Shown: positions 48,901-60,465, counted from the stretch's first letter. The stretch is DNA of 64,000 nucleotides from Hydnum rufescens UP504 (GCA_014904985.1 MU128981.1:147604-211603); one strand, 5' to 3'. A program made the numbers and translations. The notes: generated by a model not told the origin, from the letters alone.

Positions 48901-50130
48901 TTCTGGACACAAACATGCTCGCGACTCAATGTGACAAGCCCGCCTCTTCCAAGTTGTATTGAGCAAAGAATCCGTATCTAGGATTTTCGTCGAATCGTGC
49001 ACGCACGAACCCGGGACATCGGAGGGCGAGACCCGACCTTTCTAAATCAGAGACTCTACTGGTGGCCCTACACCATGTACAATTTTGTCGGCTTCAGTCC
49101 TTCCTGACTTGCATGAATGCCAAATGCGACTCGACTTACAGAACTACGATCCTCATTCAACTGCCGAGTATACTCGCATCTACTCAGGCGATCTCCGATC
49201 ATGGACTCGGCTGCCATATGCTAAAGGAAAACACAGTTTAGATATGTTTGTATCTAGTTGACATTCCTTACCGTGGTTTCTTGAGGCCACGAAGCTTAAA
49301 CGCCTTTACTCGTCGGACAAGAATTTGCGACTTTTTATTCGACATCATGTGTCTGTTACGGCTGCATCTTTCCAGCTTACAAATCGGATAACGATTGAGT
49401 TTCACAAAGGAGCTGTTTGAGGGCCTCAGCAGAAAACTATAAAGGTGCGTTGTTAAAATCATCACCTTATAACTCAACCAAACGGAAAATCCGAACCTGG
49501 ACATGGCCGTCATGGATTAACGCGCTATGGAAGATATCGTCGATCCGAATCTACGATTGGCCCGCTATTTATGGCCTGCTCTATCTTGGGCGATCGGGTG
49601 ACGTTAAACGAAACACCGGGATACACCTCCCTACTATTCTGCTGTCATGCCAGCACCCGCTTATTGTCCCCACGACTGTTAACAAGACGCACTTTCCCAC
49701 TCTTTGGATCGGCCTTTCCTGATAACAACAGTACCGAACACCTTCTGCTTAAGGTTTGCAATCACGTCAAACAAGATCATGTACTTAGACAAGGCGTCGT
49801 TCAAGCAAACGAAAACTCAGCGAAGGAAAGCAGCGCTGCCTTCAATTTCGAAACACAGCAGGCGCAATGCACATTCCGGGGAATATCGCCAGATGAATGG
49901 GTTATCCTTTATAATGACGGCCCTAGAATACTCAGCCATGGTCACAAAAACGGAACTGGCTAAATGTACGGACCGTTGTATAATCGCTCCACACAACGCC
50001 GTCTGGCGCGTATATTCGGTACATACAACCCGATGGTGTCGTCTGGCAGCAATAGCCTGCAAAAGATTAAAGCTCTTAACCACTTTCGAGACAAACACGG
50101 AACTCTATCATTACCGACAACCCGTATGTA
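45989..50130 (+). pseudogene. degraded pol region (integrase remnant recognisable)
   Basis: About 4 kb where pol should lie, broken by frequent stops and frame changes. Integrase-like pieces are visible near 49440-49690: a PYNS motif (SSPYNSTKRKI), then WPAIYGLLYLG and RNTGIHLPTILLSCQHPLIV in one frame, and GDRVTLNETPGYTSLL in another, which together follow the family's PYNS..W....L..DR.T.....TG..P..LL...HP..P. I could not place the reverse transcriptase or RNase H motifs convincingly. The damage contrasts with the nearly identical LTRs. Confidence 0.6.
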
Positions 50131-50179
50131 ATATTTATGAGGAACGATCTTGTTATAATTCCCTCTGCATCAGACCGGG

Positions 50180-51822
50180 TGACCGACGCAGGCTTAGGCC
50201 TTGGGAGATAACGGATCCAGACGAACAAATTGAGTTCTGGAAGTTGAAATACGAGGCGGCCAAACGTCGCGCCTTAGGTTATGAACCTATAAAGGAAGAA
50301 GATGACGATCTAGACCCGTTTATCGAAGAAGAATGCGAGTTATGGGATTACAGCCGCGGAAAGCTAAACGAGGAAAACGATCAGACCCGATTCCGAATGG
50401 GATTAACTTCGTACCTGAGCTGTTTAACTGGTTGCCTTGGGGCACAACATCGAAGCGTCTTTGTGCGAATCTTTGGTTAGGAACTCCGATGATGCATACT
50501 GAAGTATCGAGTTCTGTGAAATCGGAGCATTCCTACATTGAAGGAACACATCGACTAATTGGGAACGATGGGTTAACTGAGATCATAATGACGACTAGTG
50601 ATTTAACAAACCCCGAATTCCTTACCTTCGACTGCAACATGGCAGAACGTTTTCCGCCCCGCTGTTTCAACTCGTACAGGCCTAGTGAGAAGAAAGGATC
50701 TTCGCATCGTACATCGGAACATACGTCGGATAGAGCGACTAGCTTCGAGAACTGGCGTTCCCGTCTGCCTCCGAGTAGGGGCGTGGAAAAGCGCTCAAGT
50801 AGGAACGCAGATAGGCATTCGTCTAGTAAGAAGCCGGTTTCGAGATCCGATATGCCTGAACCAGTTGGAAGGCCAGAATCTTCCGTTCCGACTGTGGATC
50901 GTACCAAGCTTCTTGAAGCCTTGAAAGACTTGAGCAAAACCGGCGATATTAACCTCGGGTTGCCAAGTCTTCCTGAAGAAAGGCCTGAGAAGAGACCAGA
51001 AATAAGACCCGAGACATCGACTGAGGACAGAACTACCTCAGTTCAAATCGTAAAACGCGACCCGTTTATTAGCGTATCCGACCAAGTCTTGAAAAACGTC
51101 GGAATTGTGGGTTCTCGATTGGCATTCTACGAGAAGGAATGTCACGATCTCCAGGAAACAACCAAAGACGCACTGGAGATCCTGAATCGAGAACTTCTGC
51201 ATATGCATGATGCGGCGGATGTTCTTACGAAATGAACGGAGGATCTAATCAAAGACTTCAAAAGGACAACATCCGGGGTGTACAAACGATTTGATTCTAT
51301 TAGCGTTCAGCAAATGCACACAGTCGAGACGACTCATGCATTAAAAGACGTCCTATTAAGGATCCACTCTGATTCCTTTTCAATGGAAGATTATTACCTC
51401 GCGATCAACGAGTTATTTCGCGGGGCACTCACTTTGATGTCCGTTAAAGTCGACAACGAGGACCCGAGGTTCCTGGCTTTGAAGGCTGAGATCCAGAGTG
51501 TTTTTCACCAATGGAACTCGATAATTCCAACCACGCCGAGTCACGCCATTTGGATGGCCGAAATAGCGAACATCATCGGCCAGAAGAAGAAAGAACTGTG
51601 GAAGGAGCCAGATTTGGCGAACAGACCTACGCCACTTGTGTTTAAACAACCGGAGGTCTTAGTCGAAGAACCGTCTTCCCAGTCGAACGAACAAGAACGA
51701 AGCGAACCTGTTGTCGTCGGCAATGCCCATCAGAGCTTTAATCACATGACGGCGTATTGTACAACGAGAATATATTTTTGGATGCCTGTCGCGAGGGACC
51801 ACGACTTAGCTGAGGCCTAATA
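50180..51822 (+). CDS. ORF(s) after integrase in the LTR element
   Basis: Open frames downstream of pol and upstream of the 3' LTR region: QIEFWKLKYEAAKRRALGYE (about 50229), then 50333-51235 with a basic/Ser-rich part (RSSRNADRHSSSKKPVSRSD) and EKECHDLQETTKDALEILNR, and after an in-frame TGA at 51233 a further frame to 51820 (YLAINELFRGALTLM, EIQSVFHQWNSIIP). The pieces share one protein-like composition with helical, coiled-coil-like stretches, and the joints look like single stops or indels. The position matches that of env or accessory ORFs in other elements; no signal peptide or membrane segment is seen. I do not know its function. Confidence 0.55.
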
Positions 51823-53196
51823 TGTTGGAGGGATAAATCCCTACACCATAGAAATCCTCATCCGAGGCCATTTTCCCTACAAACGAATCAATTATATGTC
51901 ACCGCGCTGTAAGCAGGTTGGTTATTAAACCAATCCAACTACTGTCCACGATGTTGAGCCGGGGACGAAAGAGGGGATCACAGATCTAATCTGGATGTTC
52001 AGGTTCGAGTGGGGGAAGGTCTTTTGAACAGGGGAAATTGCAGTGAGCCAACAAAGCCCAAGCAATTAAGTGAGAATGTGTCTTTCAGTCAAATTACCAC
52101 ACCCTAAGAATCTCTTCTTGAGACCTTAGTCAAAGTGTAGTTAGAATTCGCTTTTTGTAGTGAGAAATCACCCAGGGACCAGCAGCTGTTCAAGGAGCTT
52201 CAAACTGGAGGGAGGGGGAGAACTAATGAATTTGTGTGCTAGCTGCACCTAATATACAATCCAGACTTCGACTCAATAGAAAGTGAAAAAGTCGGACTTA
52301 AGGGACACACAGAGAAAAAGAAATCAAGTTAAAATCTTCAAAACTGATGGAGATATTCCAATTTCAAGATAAAAGGGGAGATTGACACATTACATGCTAT
52401 TCCTCCTTCAAACCTGGACAAGTTCCCTTAAGGAAAAGTGGAATAGGTCGCCCTGAGGGTCTTCTCCATCGGACATAAGAGGGCGGAAGTAATTCGCTAT
52501 TTTGAATGGTGGAGCAAAGGGGAGTCATGGGGAGGGAGTTTTCTGTGAAAATGGAGTTCGCGTCCGCTCGTTTTGCCCTTGGTACCGTTCGATGCGCATT
52601 TTTAACAGCTTTCAGGGATGGTCGTTTCGAGTCGATCCGATCAAAACTGACGGGAAATTCGAAAATACTCCTTCAGAGTATGAATCATGGCAAGATATTG
52701 TTACAGGGACCGCATTTTTGATCCGTTCGTTTCGTGTTTGGTACCGTTCGATAGGTACGATTCGTATCTTTCTGGGCGCGGTCGTTTCGAGTCGATCCGA
52801 TCAAACTGACGGAGAATTCGAAAATACTCCTTCAGAGTAGTGCAGCCCTATCTGGATCATGTGATGGATCCGTGAGTCCAGAATTGGAACTAGCCCGGTC
52901 CGCGTCGTTACATAATCACAATTCATCGCCCTTAAGGCAATAGGATGGCTTGGAAGAGCAGGCAAGTCATCCAGACTTGAAGAAAGATGGCAAGTTGAAT
53001 TGCCTTGTCCAAAGAAAATGGACTTGAAGTAGGGCATAAACTGCCCTTTTTGATGAGGACTGTTGAAGTCCGACGGATAGTCAATAAATTGACTGGTAGA
53101 CATGGTAAAGGAATGAGGTGATATTATGGGTTGGAAAGGGGTAGGAATCCAATTGATTTCTTGAATAAACGAATGGCGATAAAATTAAATGAGCGC
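51823..53196 (-). repeat. LTR-length unit whose bulk is inverted
   Basis: The first 85 nt (51823-51907) are the LTR start in normal orientation. At 51908 the sequence switches to the reverse complement of the LTR end (TGTAAGCAGG...) and continues to 53196, stopping at the complement of LTR position about 90. The total, 1374 bp, equals one LTR. A normal LTR follows directly at 53197. The switch points share GCGC. Confidence 0.9.
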
Positions 53197-54577
53197 TGTT
53201 GGAGGGATAAATCCCTACACCATAGAAATCCTCATCCGAGGCCATTTTCCCTACGAACGAATCAATTATATGTCACCGTGCTCATTTAATTTTATCGCCA
53301 TTCGTTTATTCAAGAAATCAATTGGATTCCTACCCCTTTCCAACCCATAATATCACCTCATTCCTTTACCATGTCTACCAGTCAATTTATTGACTATCCG
53401 TCGGACTTCAACAGTCCTCATCAAAAAGGGGCAGTTTATGCCCTACTTCAAGTCCATTTTCTTTGGACAAGGCAATTCAACTTGCCATCTTTCTTCAAGT
53501 CTGGATGACTTGCCTGCTCTTCCAAGCCATCCTATTGCCTTAAGGGCGATGAATTGTGATTATGTAACGACGCGGACCGGGCCTAGTTCCAATTCTGGAC
53601 TCGCGGATCCATCACATGATCCAGATAGGGGCTGCACTACTCTGAAGGAGTATTTTTCGAATTTCTCCGTCATTTTTGATCGGATCGACTCGAAACGACC
53701 GCGCCCAGAAAGATACGAATCGTACCTATCGAACGGTACCAAACACGAAACGAACGGATCAAAAATGCGGTCCCTGTAACAATATCTTGCCATGATTCAT
53801 ACTCTGAAGGAGTATTTTTCGAATTTCTCCGTCAGTTTTGATCGGATCGACTCGAAACGACCATGCCCTGAAAGCTGTTAAAAATGCGCATCGAACGGTA
53901 CCAAGGGCAAAACGAGCGGACGCGAACTCCATTTTCACAAGACAACTCCCTCCCCATGACTCCCCCTTTGCTCCACCATTCAAAATAGCGAATTACTTCC
54001 GGCCCTCTTATGTCCGATGGAGAAGACCCTCAGGGCGACCTATTCCACTTTTCCTTAAGGGAACTTGTCCAGGTTTGAAGGAGGAATAGCATGTAATGTG
54101 TCAATCTCCCCTTTTATCTTGAAATTGGAATATCTCCATCAGTTTTGAAGATTTTAACTTGATTTCTTTTTCTCTGTGTGTCCCTTAAGTCCGACTTTTT
54201 CACTTTCTATTGAGTCGAAGTCTGGATTGTATATTAGGTGCAGCTAGCACACAAATTCATTAGTTCTCCCCTCCCTCCAGTTTGAAGCTCCTTGAACAGC
54301 TGCTGGTCCCTGGGTGATTTCTCACTACAAAAAGCGAATTCTAACTACACTTTGACTAAGGTCTCAAGAAGAGATTCTTAGGGTGTGGTAATTTGACTGA
54401 AAGACACATTCTCACTTAATTGCTTGGGCTTTGTTGGCTCACTGCAATTTCCCCTGTTCAAAAGACCTTCCCCCTCTCGAACCTGAACATCTGGATTAGA
54501 TCTGTGATCCCCTCTTTCGTCCCCGGCTCAACATCGTGGACAGTAGTTGGATTGGTTTAATAACCAACCTGCTTACA
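53197..54577 (+). repeat. 3' LTR (1381 bp)
   Basis: Same ends as the 5' LTR, followed directly by the TCGG target duplication and the continuing MDH reading frame. Confidence 0.93.
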
Positions 54578-54814
54578 TCGGTGAGGATGCCCCTGAGGCA
54601 CATATTCTCATCATCTCCAGTTTGTCCTCTCTCTTGCACTATACTTGATCCCTCTGTCAATTTTTATATACATAGATCCTGTGAACTCCACCATCTTGAT
54701 CATCACTGAAGTCCTGAAGAAGGCAAGCAAGTTCAACCCCACAAAGGTGTATGGTATCACCCCTCTTGGTGTTGTTTGCCTTCTTGTCTACTCTGGTGGC
54801 AACAAGGGAGTGAT

Positions 54815-55539
54815 TATGGTTGCCAAAGTCAGGTTCAGGTCAGGTTTTGCCCCAGTTGGGCAAAACCTGAACTTAACCAAAACCTGAATCTTCTCAATTG
54901 GCAAAACCTGAACCTAACCTGAAGAAAACCTATCTTAGGTTAGGTTCAGGTTAGGTTCAGGTTTAACCAAGGTTCAAACCTGAAATCATGAGCCCCTTCA
55001 GACATGAGAAATATCTGAGCTCAACACTGATTTTAACCATAATCCAGAATGAGTCATCAATTCTGGCAAGTTCCAGAATTATGTAAGCAGGTTCCTTGGT
55101 GGAGAAATATGTTACTTTGAAGTGAAGTTATACATAAAACCTCATGAACAGTTTATATTGACTATACATAGTCTATGTATAGTCAATATAAACTTTGTAC
55201 AAGGTTTTATGTTTAACTTCACTTCAAAGTAACCTATTTCTCCACCAAAAAACCTGCTTACATAATTCTGGAACTTGCCAGAATTAATGACTCATTCTGG
55301 ATTATGGTTAAAATCAGTGTTGAGCTCAGATATTTCTCATGTCTGAAGGGGCTCATGATTTCAGGTTTGAACCTGGGTTAAACCTGAACCTAACCTGAAC
55401 CTGAAAACATGGGGGCCCAAAACCTGAACCTGACCTGAGGAAAATTACATGAAACCTGACCCCAATGGAACCTGACTTGGGTCAGGTTCAGGTTCAAACT
55501 CAGGTTTTCCAGGTTGGTAACCTAACTTCAGCAACCATA
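54815..55539. mobile_element. 725-bp foldback element, copy B, with 8-bp target duplication
   Basis: Reverse-complement orientation of copy A, same length, same TATGGTTGC termini and central palindrome (near 55170). GGAGTGAT flanks it at 54807-54814 and 55540-55547. An 8-bp duplication fits the hAT superfamily, and the AGGTTCAGGTT arrays near the ends could be subterminal transposase-binding repeats (inference). It interrupts MDH between KGV and ITP. Confidence 0.9.
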
Positions 55540-55813
55540 GGAGTGATCACACCATCCTTCATCAAGTCTCCTTTTTACAAGAGCAAGGGTGTCACATGCT
55601 TCTCCAGCAATGAGTGTAAGCAGTCCACTAGCCCCCATTTGCAACCAATGTTTTTGATTTTTATTATTATTTCTTCCCTACTTGCAGCCAGAAGGACTCA
55701 CCAAGATTCACCTGTTGGGCTAGCTTTCTGCCAAGGAGGAGAAACATATCCAGGCTGCTCTCCCTGAATTGAAGAAAAACATCAAGAAGGGTGTCAACTT
55801 CCTTGGCGCTTAG

Positions 55814-56500
55814 AACTAGATTTGACTTTTACCAGCTAGTTTGCAAGCTATATAATCAGATCATTGCTAGAGCCAGTTGTGTGAAAGCCATATGATCACC
55901 TGCACCAATGGTGGCCCCCAACAACCCACACAATGTGACAATGGAGTAAGATGCTCCAATAATGTGCCAAATACCTGCACAGTGGTGCATGCATGGGTGA
56001 GCCCCTTAGGCAAGCAGGAGTGTGTACTCTAAATAAGTTGTGATAATAATAGGGTGTTTCATGATAGAACTCAAATGAACCCAAAAACAGCATTTTCGAG
56101 GCCAACTGAATTGGTTTTGTGTGCATTTTTGCCTCATTTTTGTTATCATGAAAGACCTTAATAGTAATATTCAACAATAGATAATTAGATATTACATAGT
56201 ATGATTGGTGTGCTCCCCAGTGTGATAATGCCTGTGGATAAATTTGGATCTGTAATGAAACTGGGATGTGCAAAGTGACCCCAGTGGGGTCGTGCTAATT
56301 GCTGAAAATGATGTGGTTGGCTTGACTGCCAAAGTTGACTTGACTTGGGTTGACTTGACTTGAGCCAATGACTTGTATATTTTATACCATGAATTAGGCT
56401 GAATCCGGATCAAGTCCTTTCAACAAAAGACTTGACTCGACTTGGCTATTTCAAAGGGAGCCTTTTCATAGTTTGCCAGGGTCTGTGACACATGACACCA
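55814..56500. other. CpG-poor spacer
   Basis: No gene is supported. GACTTGACTTGGGTTGACTTGACTTG words near 56335-56365 form a short imperfect repeat. Confidence 0.3.
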
Positions 56501-56524
56501 TGCCTGGGGTTCAGTTCACAAGCC

Positions 56525-56573
56525 CCTGTGACCTGTGACCAAACCTACCACAGGTTTGGTCACAGGTCACAGG
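56525..56573. repeat. perfect 22-bp-arm inverted repeat
   Basis: Arms at 56525-56546 and 56552-56573 are exact reverse complements around the 5-bp spacer ACCAC. The arm itself contains CCTGTGACCTGTGACC, a doubled word. It could fold into a strong hairpin. Confidence 0.93.
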
Positions 56574-56685
56574 ATTCTACTCAGTGGTTTTTGAACCCAT
56601 GGGGGAGGTCAAAAAATCCCTGTGGGACCCCATGCAATAGCCTAAACTGAAATGTATTAAACCACTAGAATTATACATGGGTATC

Positions 56686-57027
56686 CTAACACTCAAAGAA
56701 TACCCAGTCCTCAATAATATGTGGACATGGGGGATGGAAATAATTTGGAATCACCACAGTGTCATGAGCCTTGCCCACATCCCCAGATCCAGATACTGGG
56801 AGTTCATCAATGTGTATTCCATCATCCACAGGTGGAGGGTCAGGGGCATGGGCTGGTGAGGCAGGAAGCTTGTCCACAGTGTCTTCGTGAGCCTTGTCAG
56901 TGTCCCTAGTTCCAGGCATTGGCAGTTCATTGATGTCCATTCCATCCATTCCATCATCCGCTGGTAGAGGGATGGCAGCATGACTCAGCTGGGCAATGCA
57001 GGTTGGGGAGGTAGGAGAAGTGTCCAT
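56686..57027 (-). CDS. hypothetical frame with an internal duplication
   Basis: 113 codons containing two related segments, DDGMDGMDINELPMPGTRDT and DDGIHIDELPVSGSGDV, each followed by KAH(E)DTV, about 105 bp apart. The composition is acidic and Pro-rich. No family recognised; it may belong to a decayed transposon. Confidence 0.3.
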   Translation of the reverse strand: MDTSPTSPTCIAQLSHAAIPLPADDGMDGMDINELPMPGTRDTDKAHEDTVDKLPASPAHAPDPPPVDDGIHIDELPVSGSGDVGKAHDTVVIPNYFHPPCPHIIEDWVFFEC

Positions 57028-58058
57028 GAAGTCACTACCTCCCTCTGTTCAGGCGTGTTTGTATGAATGCAGATTGTCACACAGCCTAGCTTTGTCTAAC
57101 ACATCAGACTCAGCTTCTTTATGTTTCCCACCAGATCCACCCATCCAACAATACCACCAAAGGCCTTGCAGTGGTTGGTTTGTGATAGGCTGGGGGAAAG
57201 GGTTCAGAAGGTCAGAGAGGCTTCTCATGAGATCTCTCCTCCTCTCTGGGACACTGACATAGTCAAACGAGGTTTTGCACTTCTGTCAATGATCAGACCA
57301 ACGAGACCAAACCAAATTTCTTGGTAGTTTTTGAAAGCCTGGGGGATGTAAGCTCATAGGAAGGCTAAAACCACAATAGATCATGACTTACCTAGAGTCT
57401 CGACTTCCTCAGTACTGGTAGCACAGCATATGGAAACATGAACCATGCTTTCCCTTCCTCAGACAGTAAGTTTGTGTTTGCTGACAAGGGTGTCCATGGC
57501 ATGTTTGATATCTTCATCAGTGATGAGGGCAACAATGTAGGGATTCTAGTTTGTATCAGTCAATGTTTTTTTGCAATACAATGAGACATTCACATACATC
57601 AGCTCGAGTGTAAATATCTGTGATGTGTACTTGGGTGGCTGCAAACCAAGCAAGAAGGTGGATGATCCCAATGCTGAACATAGTATCTATGTCACCACAC
57701 CAATTCAAGGCCTTGAATCCAGGATCAACACCAAGTATTCCCAATGTTACAATATACTTGTGTTGTATGGTTGACATGATGCAATGCAGGAATGATTGAC
57801 CATGAAAATTTAGTGGAAGTATCGAAGGAACAAGGTTTGGTGCTGTAGGTTTAATTGTTAGGACACAGATAAATGTTTTGAAAAAGAAAGATGCTTAATG
57901 GTTGGTTAGATCTTGATTATGAAGGTAGTCAGGGCCTGTGCAACCAACAATCAACAAAGACAGTACCAGCAAGATTTAAACTCATTGTTAGAGCTTTTGA
58001 TCAACATGTAGAAAGGGTTCTCAGGGTCTGCTGAAAATACTCCAATCCTGCTGTTTCA

Positions 58059-59790
58059 ATGGTGACTACTGGCCAGTCCAATGGTGCACTGTGTGATTCC
58101 CCTGGTGGAGTGGATTGTCCTGAGACATGTCAGGGGTTTGGCAGCCAGCTCGAGGGCAGTCAGGGTGACTCCACCATAGGGTCATTTTGGTGCCTTGCTG
58201 CAGAAGGTCAAGCCATGACATGGGATGAAAATGGTGTTCTTATGCCATCTCCATCACTGACTGGACTGGTAGACTGGGCCTCCCTCCACAAGGATGAGCT
58301 CTTGAGGCATGTGATTCAGAATATGCATGTGTATACTGATTTTTGCATCTCACTGCTCTGCATTCATGCTGATTTCCATTCCAGGTCAAGGGAATCAGGT
58401 GCATAGTTTTGATAGATATGAATGGTCATTAGCATATACAAACAGTCGCCATCCATTCCAGTTCTTTGGTCATTGGGAACATGGAAGGACTACCAATGAT
58501 ATGTACATGCTGGCGCAGTATGGCCCCAAAGACACCATACTTAAAGAACCTCCTGGTGTGATGCCCCAGGACTTCACCCATATCCCCATGACTTACAATA
58601 AATCTGCTCCATACTGACCTTACATCCAATGACTGCCCAGTGATCCCAAGCCCTTTTCAACAGAGCTTGCAGTCAAAACTTCTAGTGGCTACCTCCTATC
58701 ATCACCTTACCACAAGAATGTTACATATTTCCTGGAGAAAAACAGAGCTCTGTACATGGATTGGAAATTAGTTGCTGAATCACTCAGTATCCCCATCAGC
58801 AAAGACTTCATGCCTCATCTACCCCCATCCAGTACTTCCCTTGATACTCCCTGTTCTTTGTCTGTGCATCACACACAAGCTGTTTATGATAATCTCTGAT
58901 GTGCATATGAATTTGGAGGCTATGCCTGTTTACTGGCTTGCCAATGTGTCCAGCAAGTTTCCCATACATTTGGAGTGTCACTCCCCAAAATGGGTGTGGA
59001 TGAAACCCTTATTGGCACCATTCTCGTGTATCCAGTGTCACAGGCTGATTCGCAGTGGTTAGAGGAATTACTGGAGGATGGGTCCTGACCTTTGGTGTAG
59101 TCAAAGGTCCAATGCAGTCAGGGGTTAGGAGCATCAAAGAGTTGCCAGAAGGGGTGTGGGTGGCTGCTCCAGAAGGCAGAGTCCTCCCTACTAGTCGGCA
59201 TATTGTCTGTGTTGAACACCATCTGGCACATATCCTGCATCCTGAACCCTGGCAGGCTCGACCCCCCAGTGGATATCCTGGAAATAGACTTCCAGGAAGT
59301 CATGAGCCTTTGGAACAATGCCTCCTCCACGAACTCTTTCCTGACCCCACATCAGTGAAGCTGGACCCAAGAATGATTGTGACAATCTGACATATCCTGG
59401 GAAGTGGTCCATTTCCTCCAAGCATGACTGAAGTGGAAATTGCTTCTCAAATTGATCAGTTATCCCTTGAAGATAGCAATCCTTCCACACACATTCCTTC
59501 TGTACCAATCAATGATTCGGTGAATGATGCAGAGGATCCATATGCCAAATTCTGGGATCAGTTGTCTAAGGGCCTACCTTACGATGACAACTCTGACATA
59601 TCATCATATGATTTGACTCCCAGTGATGGTGTGGTCAAGTCTGCTAGGGTGGCCAAGATAGGAGAGAGACAAAAGCAGAAATGAGTAGAAGCTGAGGCAA
59701 TCAATGAAGCCACCCAGCTGCTTTCCAAGGCACAGAAAGGTGATTGGGAAGCCAAAGCTGAGATTATTCGGAAGATCAATGCTGAGCATG
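58059..59790 (+). pseudogene. broken coding region, unknown family, cut by foldback element C
   Basis: Protein-like stretches on the plus strand with interspersed stops: WDENGVLMPSPSLTGLVDWA (58215), SFDRYEWSLAYTNSRHPFQF and YGPKDTILKEPPGVMPQDF (58410-58580), then KNVTYFLEKNRALYMDWKLV (58720-58780), FGVSLPKMGVDETLIGTILV (58975-59035), and EDPYAKFWDQLSKGLPYDDN (59535-59595) leading to EATQLLSKAQKGDWEAKAEI and INAEH. The sequence then enters element C at 59791. It is CpG-poor and decayed. I do not recognise it. Confidence 0.4.
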
Positions 59791-60465
59791 TATGGTTGCC
59801 ATGGTCAGGTTTTGGTCAGGTTTTGCCCAATTTGGGCAAAACCTAAACCTGACCAGGTTCCAAAATCACCCATGAGGGCAAAACCTGAACCTGACCTGAG
59901 GTTTGGTCTCATTCAGGTCAGGTTCAGGTTTAAACCTGGTTTAAACCTGAAACCTGAGGTATGAGGGAAGCCAACATTTTCAGGGGGTACTACAGAATAT
60001 CTACACCCTCTGCTCAAGTCTCTGCCTCTGCCACTCCCTTTACATCCTGCTTTACATCCACATCTCCTTCCTAGCCCCCTTTCACTTCAATTTACTGCTC
60101 ACACATCTTCTGGAGATGGTATTTAGTCACTACATTCTGTCATGTGACTTGTGACCTGCACCAATTACCTCATTTGATGGCCAAGTCATGTGACTTCTGA
60201 CTCCAGAACTATAGTCACATGTGTAAATTGCCAGATTTGGTGCCAGAATAGTGGTCAATTTACATGGAATGGAAGCTACACCCTACCTTTCAGGTTCAGG
60301 TTTAAACCTGGTTTGAGACTGGTTTTTGGATTCAGGGCAAGGGCAAAACCTGAACCTGACCTGAAGAAAATGAAATGAAACCTGACCCCAATGGAACCTG
60401 ACCTGGGTCAGGTTCAGGTTTAAACTCAGGTTTCACAGGTTTAAACCTGAACTGCAGCATCCATA
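59791..60465. mobile_element. foldback element, diverged copy C (675 bp)
   Basis: Starts TATGGTTGCC and ends GCATCCATA, with AGGTTCAGGTT-type arrays at both ends (about 59803-59960 and 60290-60445) but a different middle that lacks the long central palindrome of A and B. No matching target duplication was found. An older or internally replaced member of the same family. Confidence 0.65.

Larger units (their letters stand above)
40992..54577 (+). mobile_element. Ty3-type LTR retrotransposon inserted in the MDH pseudogene
   Basis: 13,586 bp from TGTTGG to TTACA, flanked by TCGG (40988-40991 and 54578-54581). LTRs lie at 40992-42373 and 53197-54577. Between them are gag with a zinc knuckle, a second ORF, a retropepsin and shredded pol. 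The order places integrase-like sequence (about 49440-49700) downstream of the protease and before a final ORF, consistent with Ty3 order although I could not locate reverse transcriptase convincingly. Unlike its surroundings the element is CpG-rich. Complications: a 25-N gap in gag, an LTR fragment next to the gap, and an extra mostly inverted LTR unit at 51823-53196. Confidence 0.9.
40665..55813 (+). pseudogene. malate dehydrogenase pseudogene split by two insertions
   Basis: MDH interconverts malate and oxaloacetate with NAD(H). Fragments: 40665-40991 (SLGLYDISGAPSIIADMSHV, GTKIIIIPAGIPWKP, DLFNTNVPIIQNLTQAV), 54578-54814 (GEDAPEAHILIIS, a 56-bp intron 54620-54675, then NPVNSTILIITEVLKKA, KVYGITPLGVV, SGGNKGV) and 55540-55813 (ITPSF, KSKGVTCFSSN, an intron, then the family's ending LSAKEEKHIQAALPELKKNI, KKGVNFLGA). 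Removing the two insertions joins the frame exactly at both sites. It is dead anyway: about 25 residues are missing before SGGNKGV, a larger part is lost before KSKG, and a TAG replaces a Gln codon in LLG-LSA. Introns remain, so it is not a processed copy. The N-terminal NAD-binding exon was not found. Confidence 0.85.
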
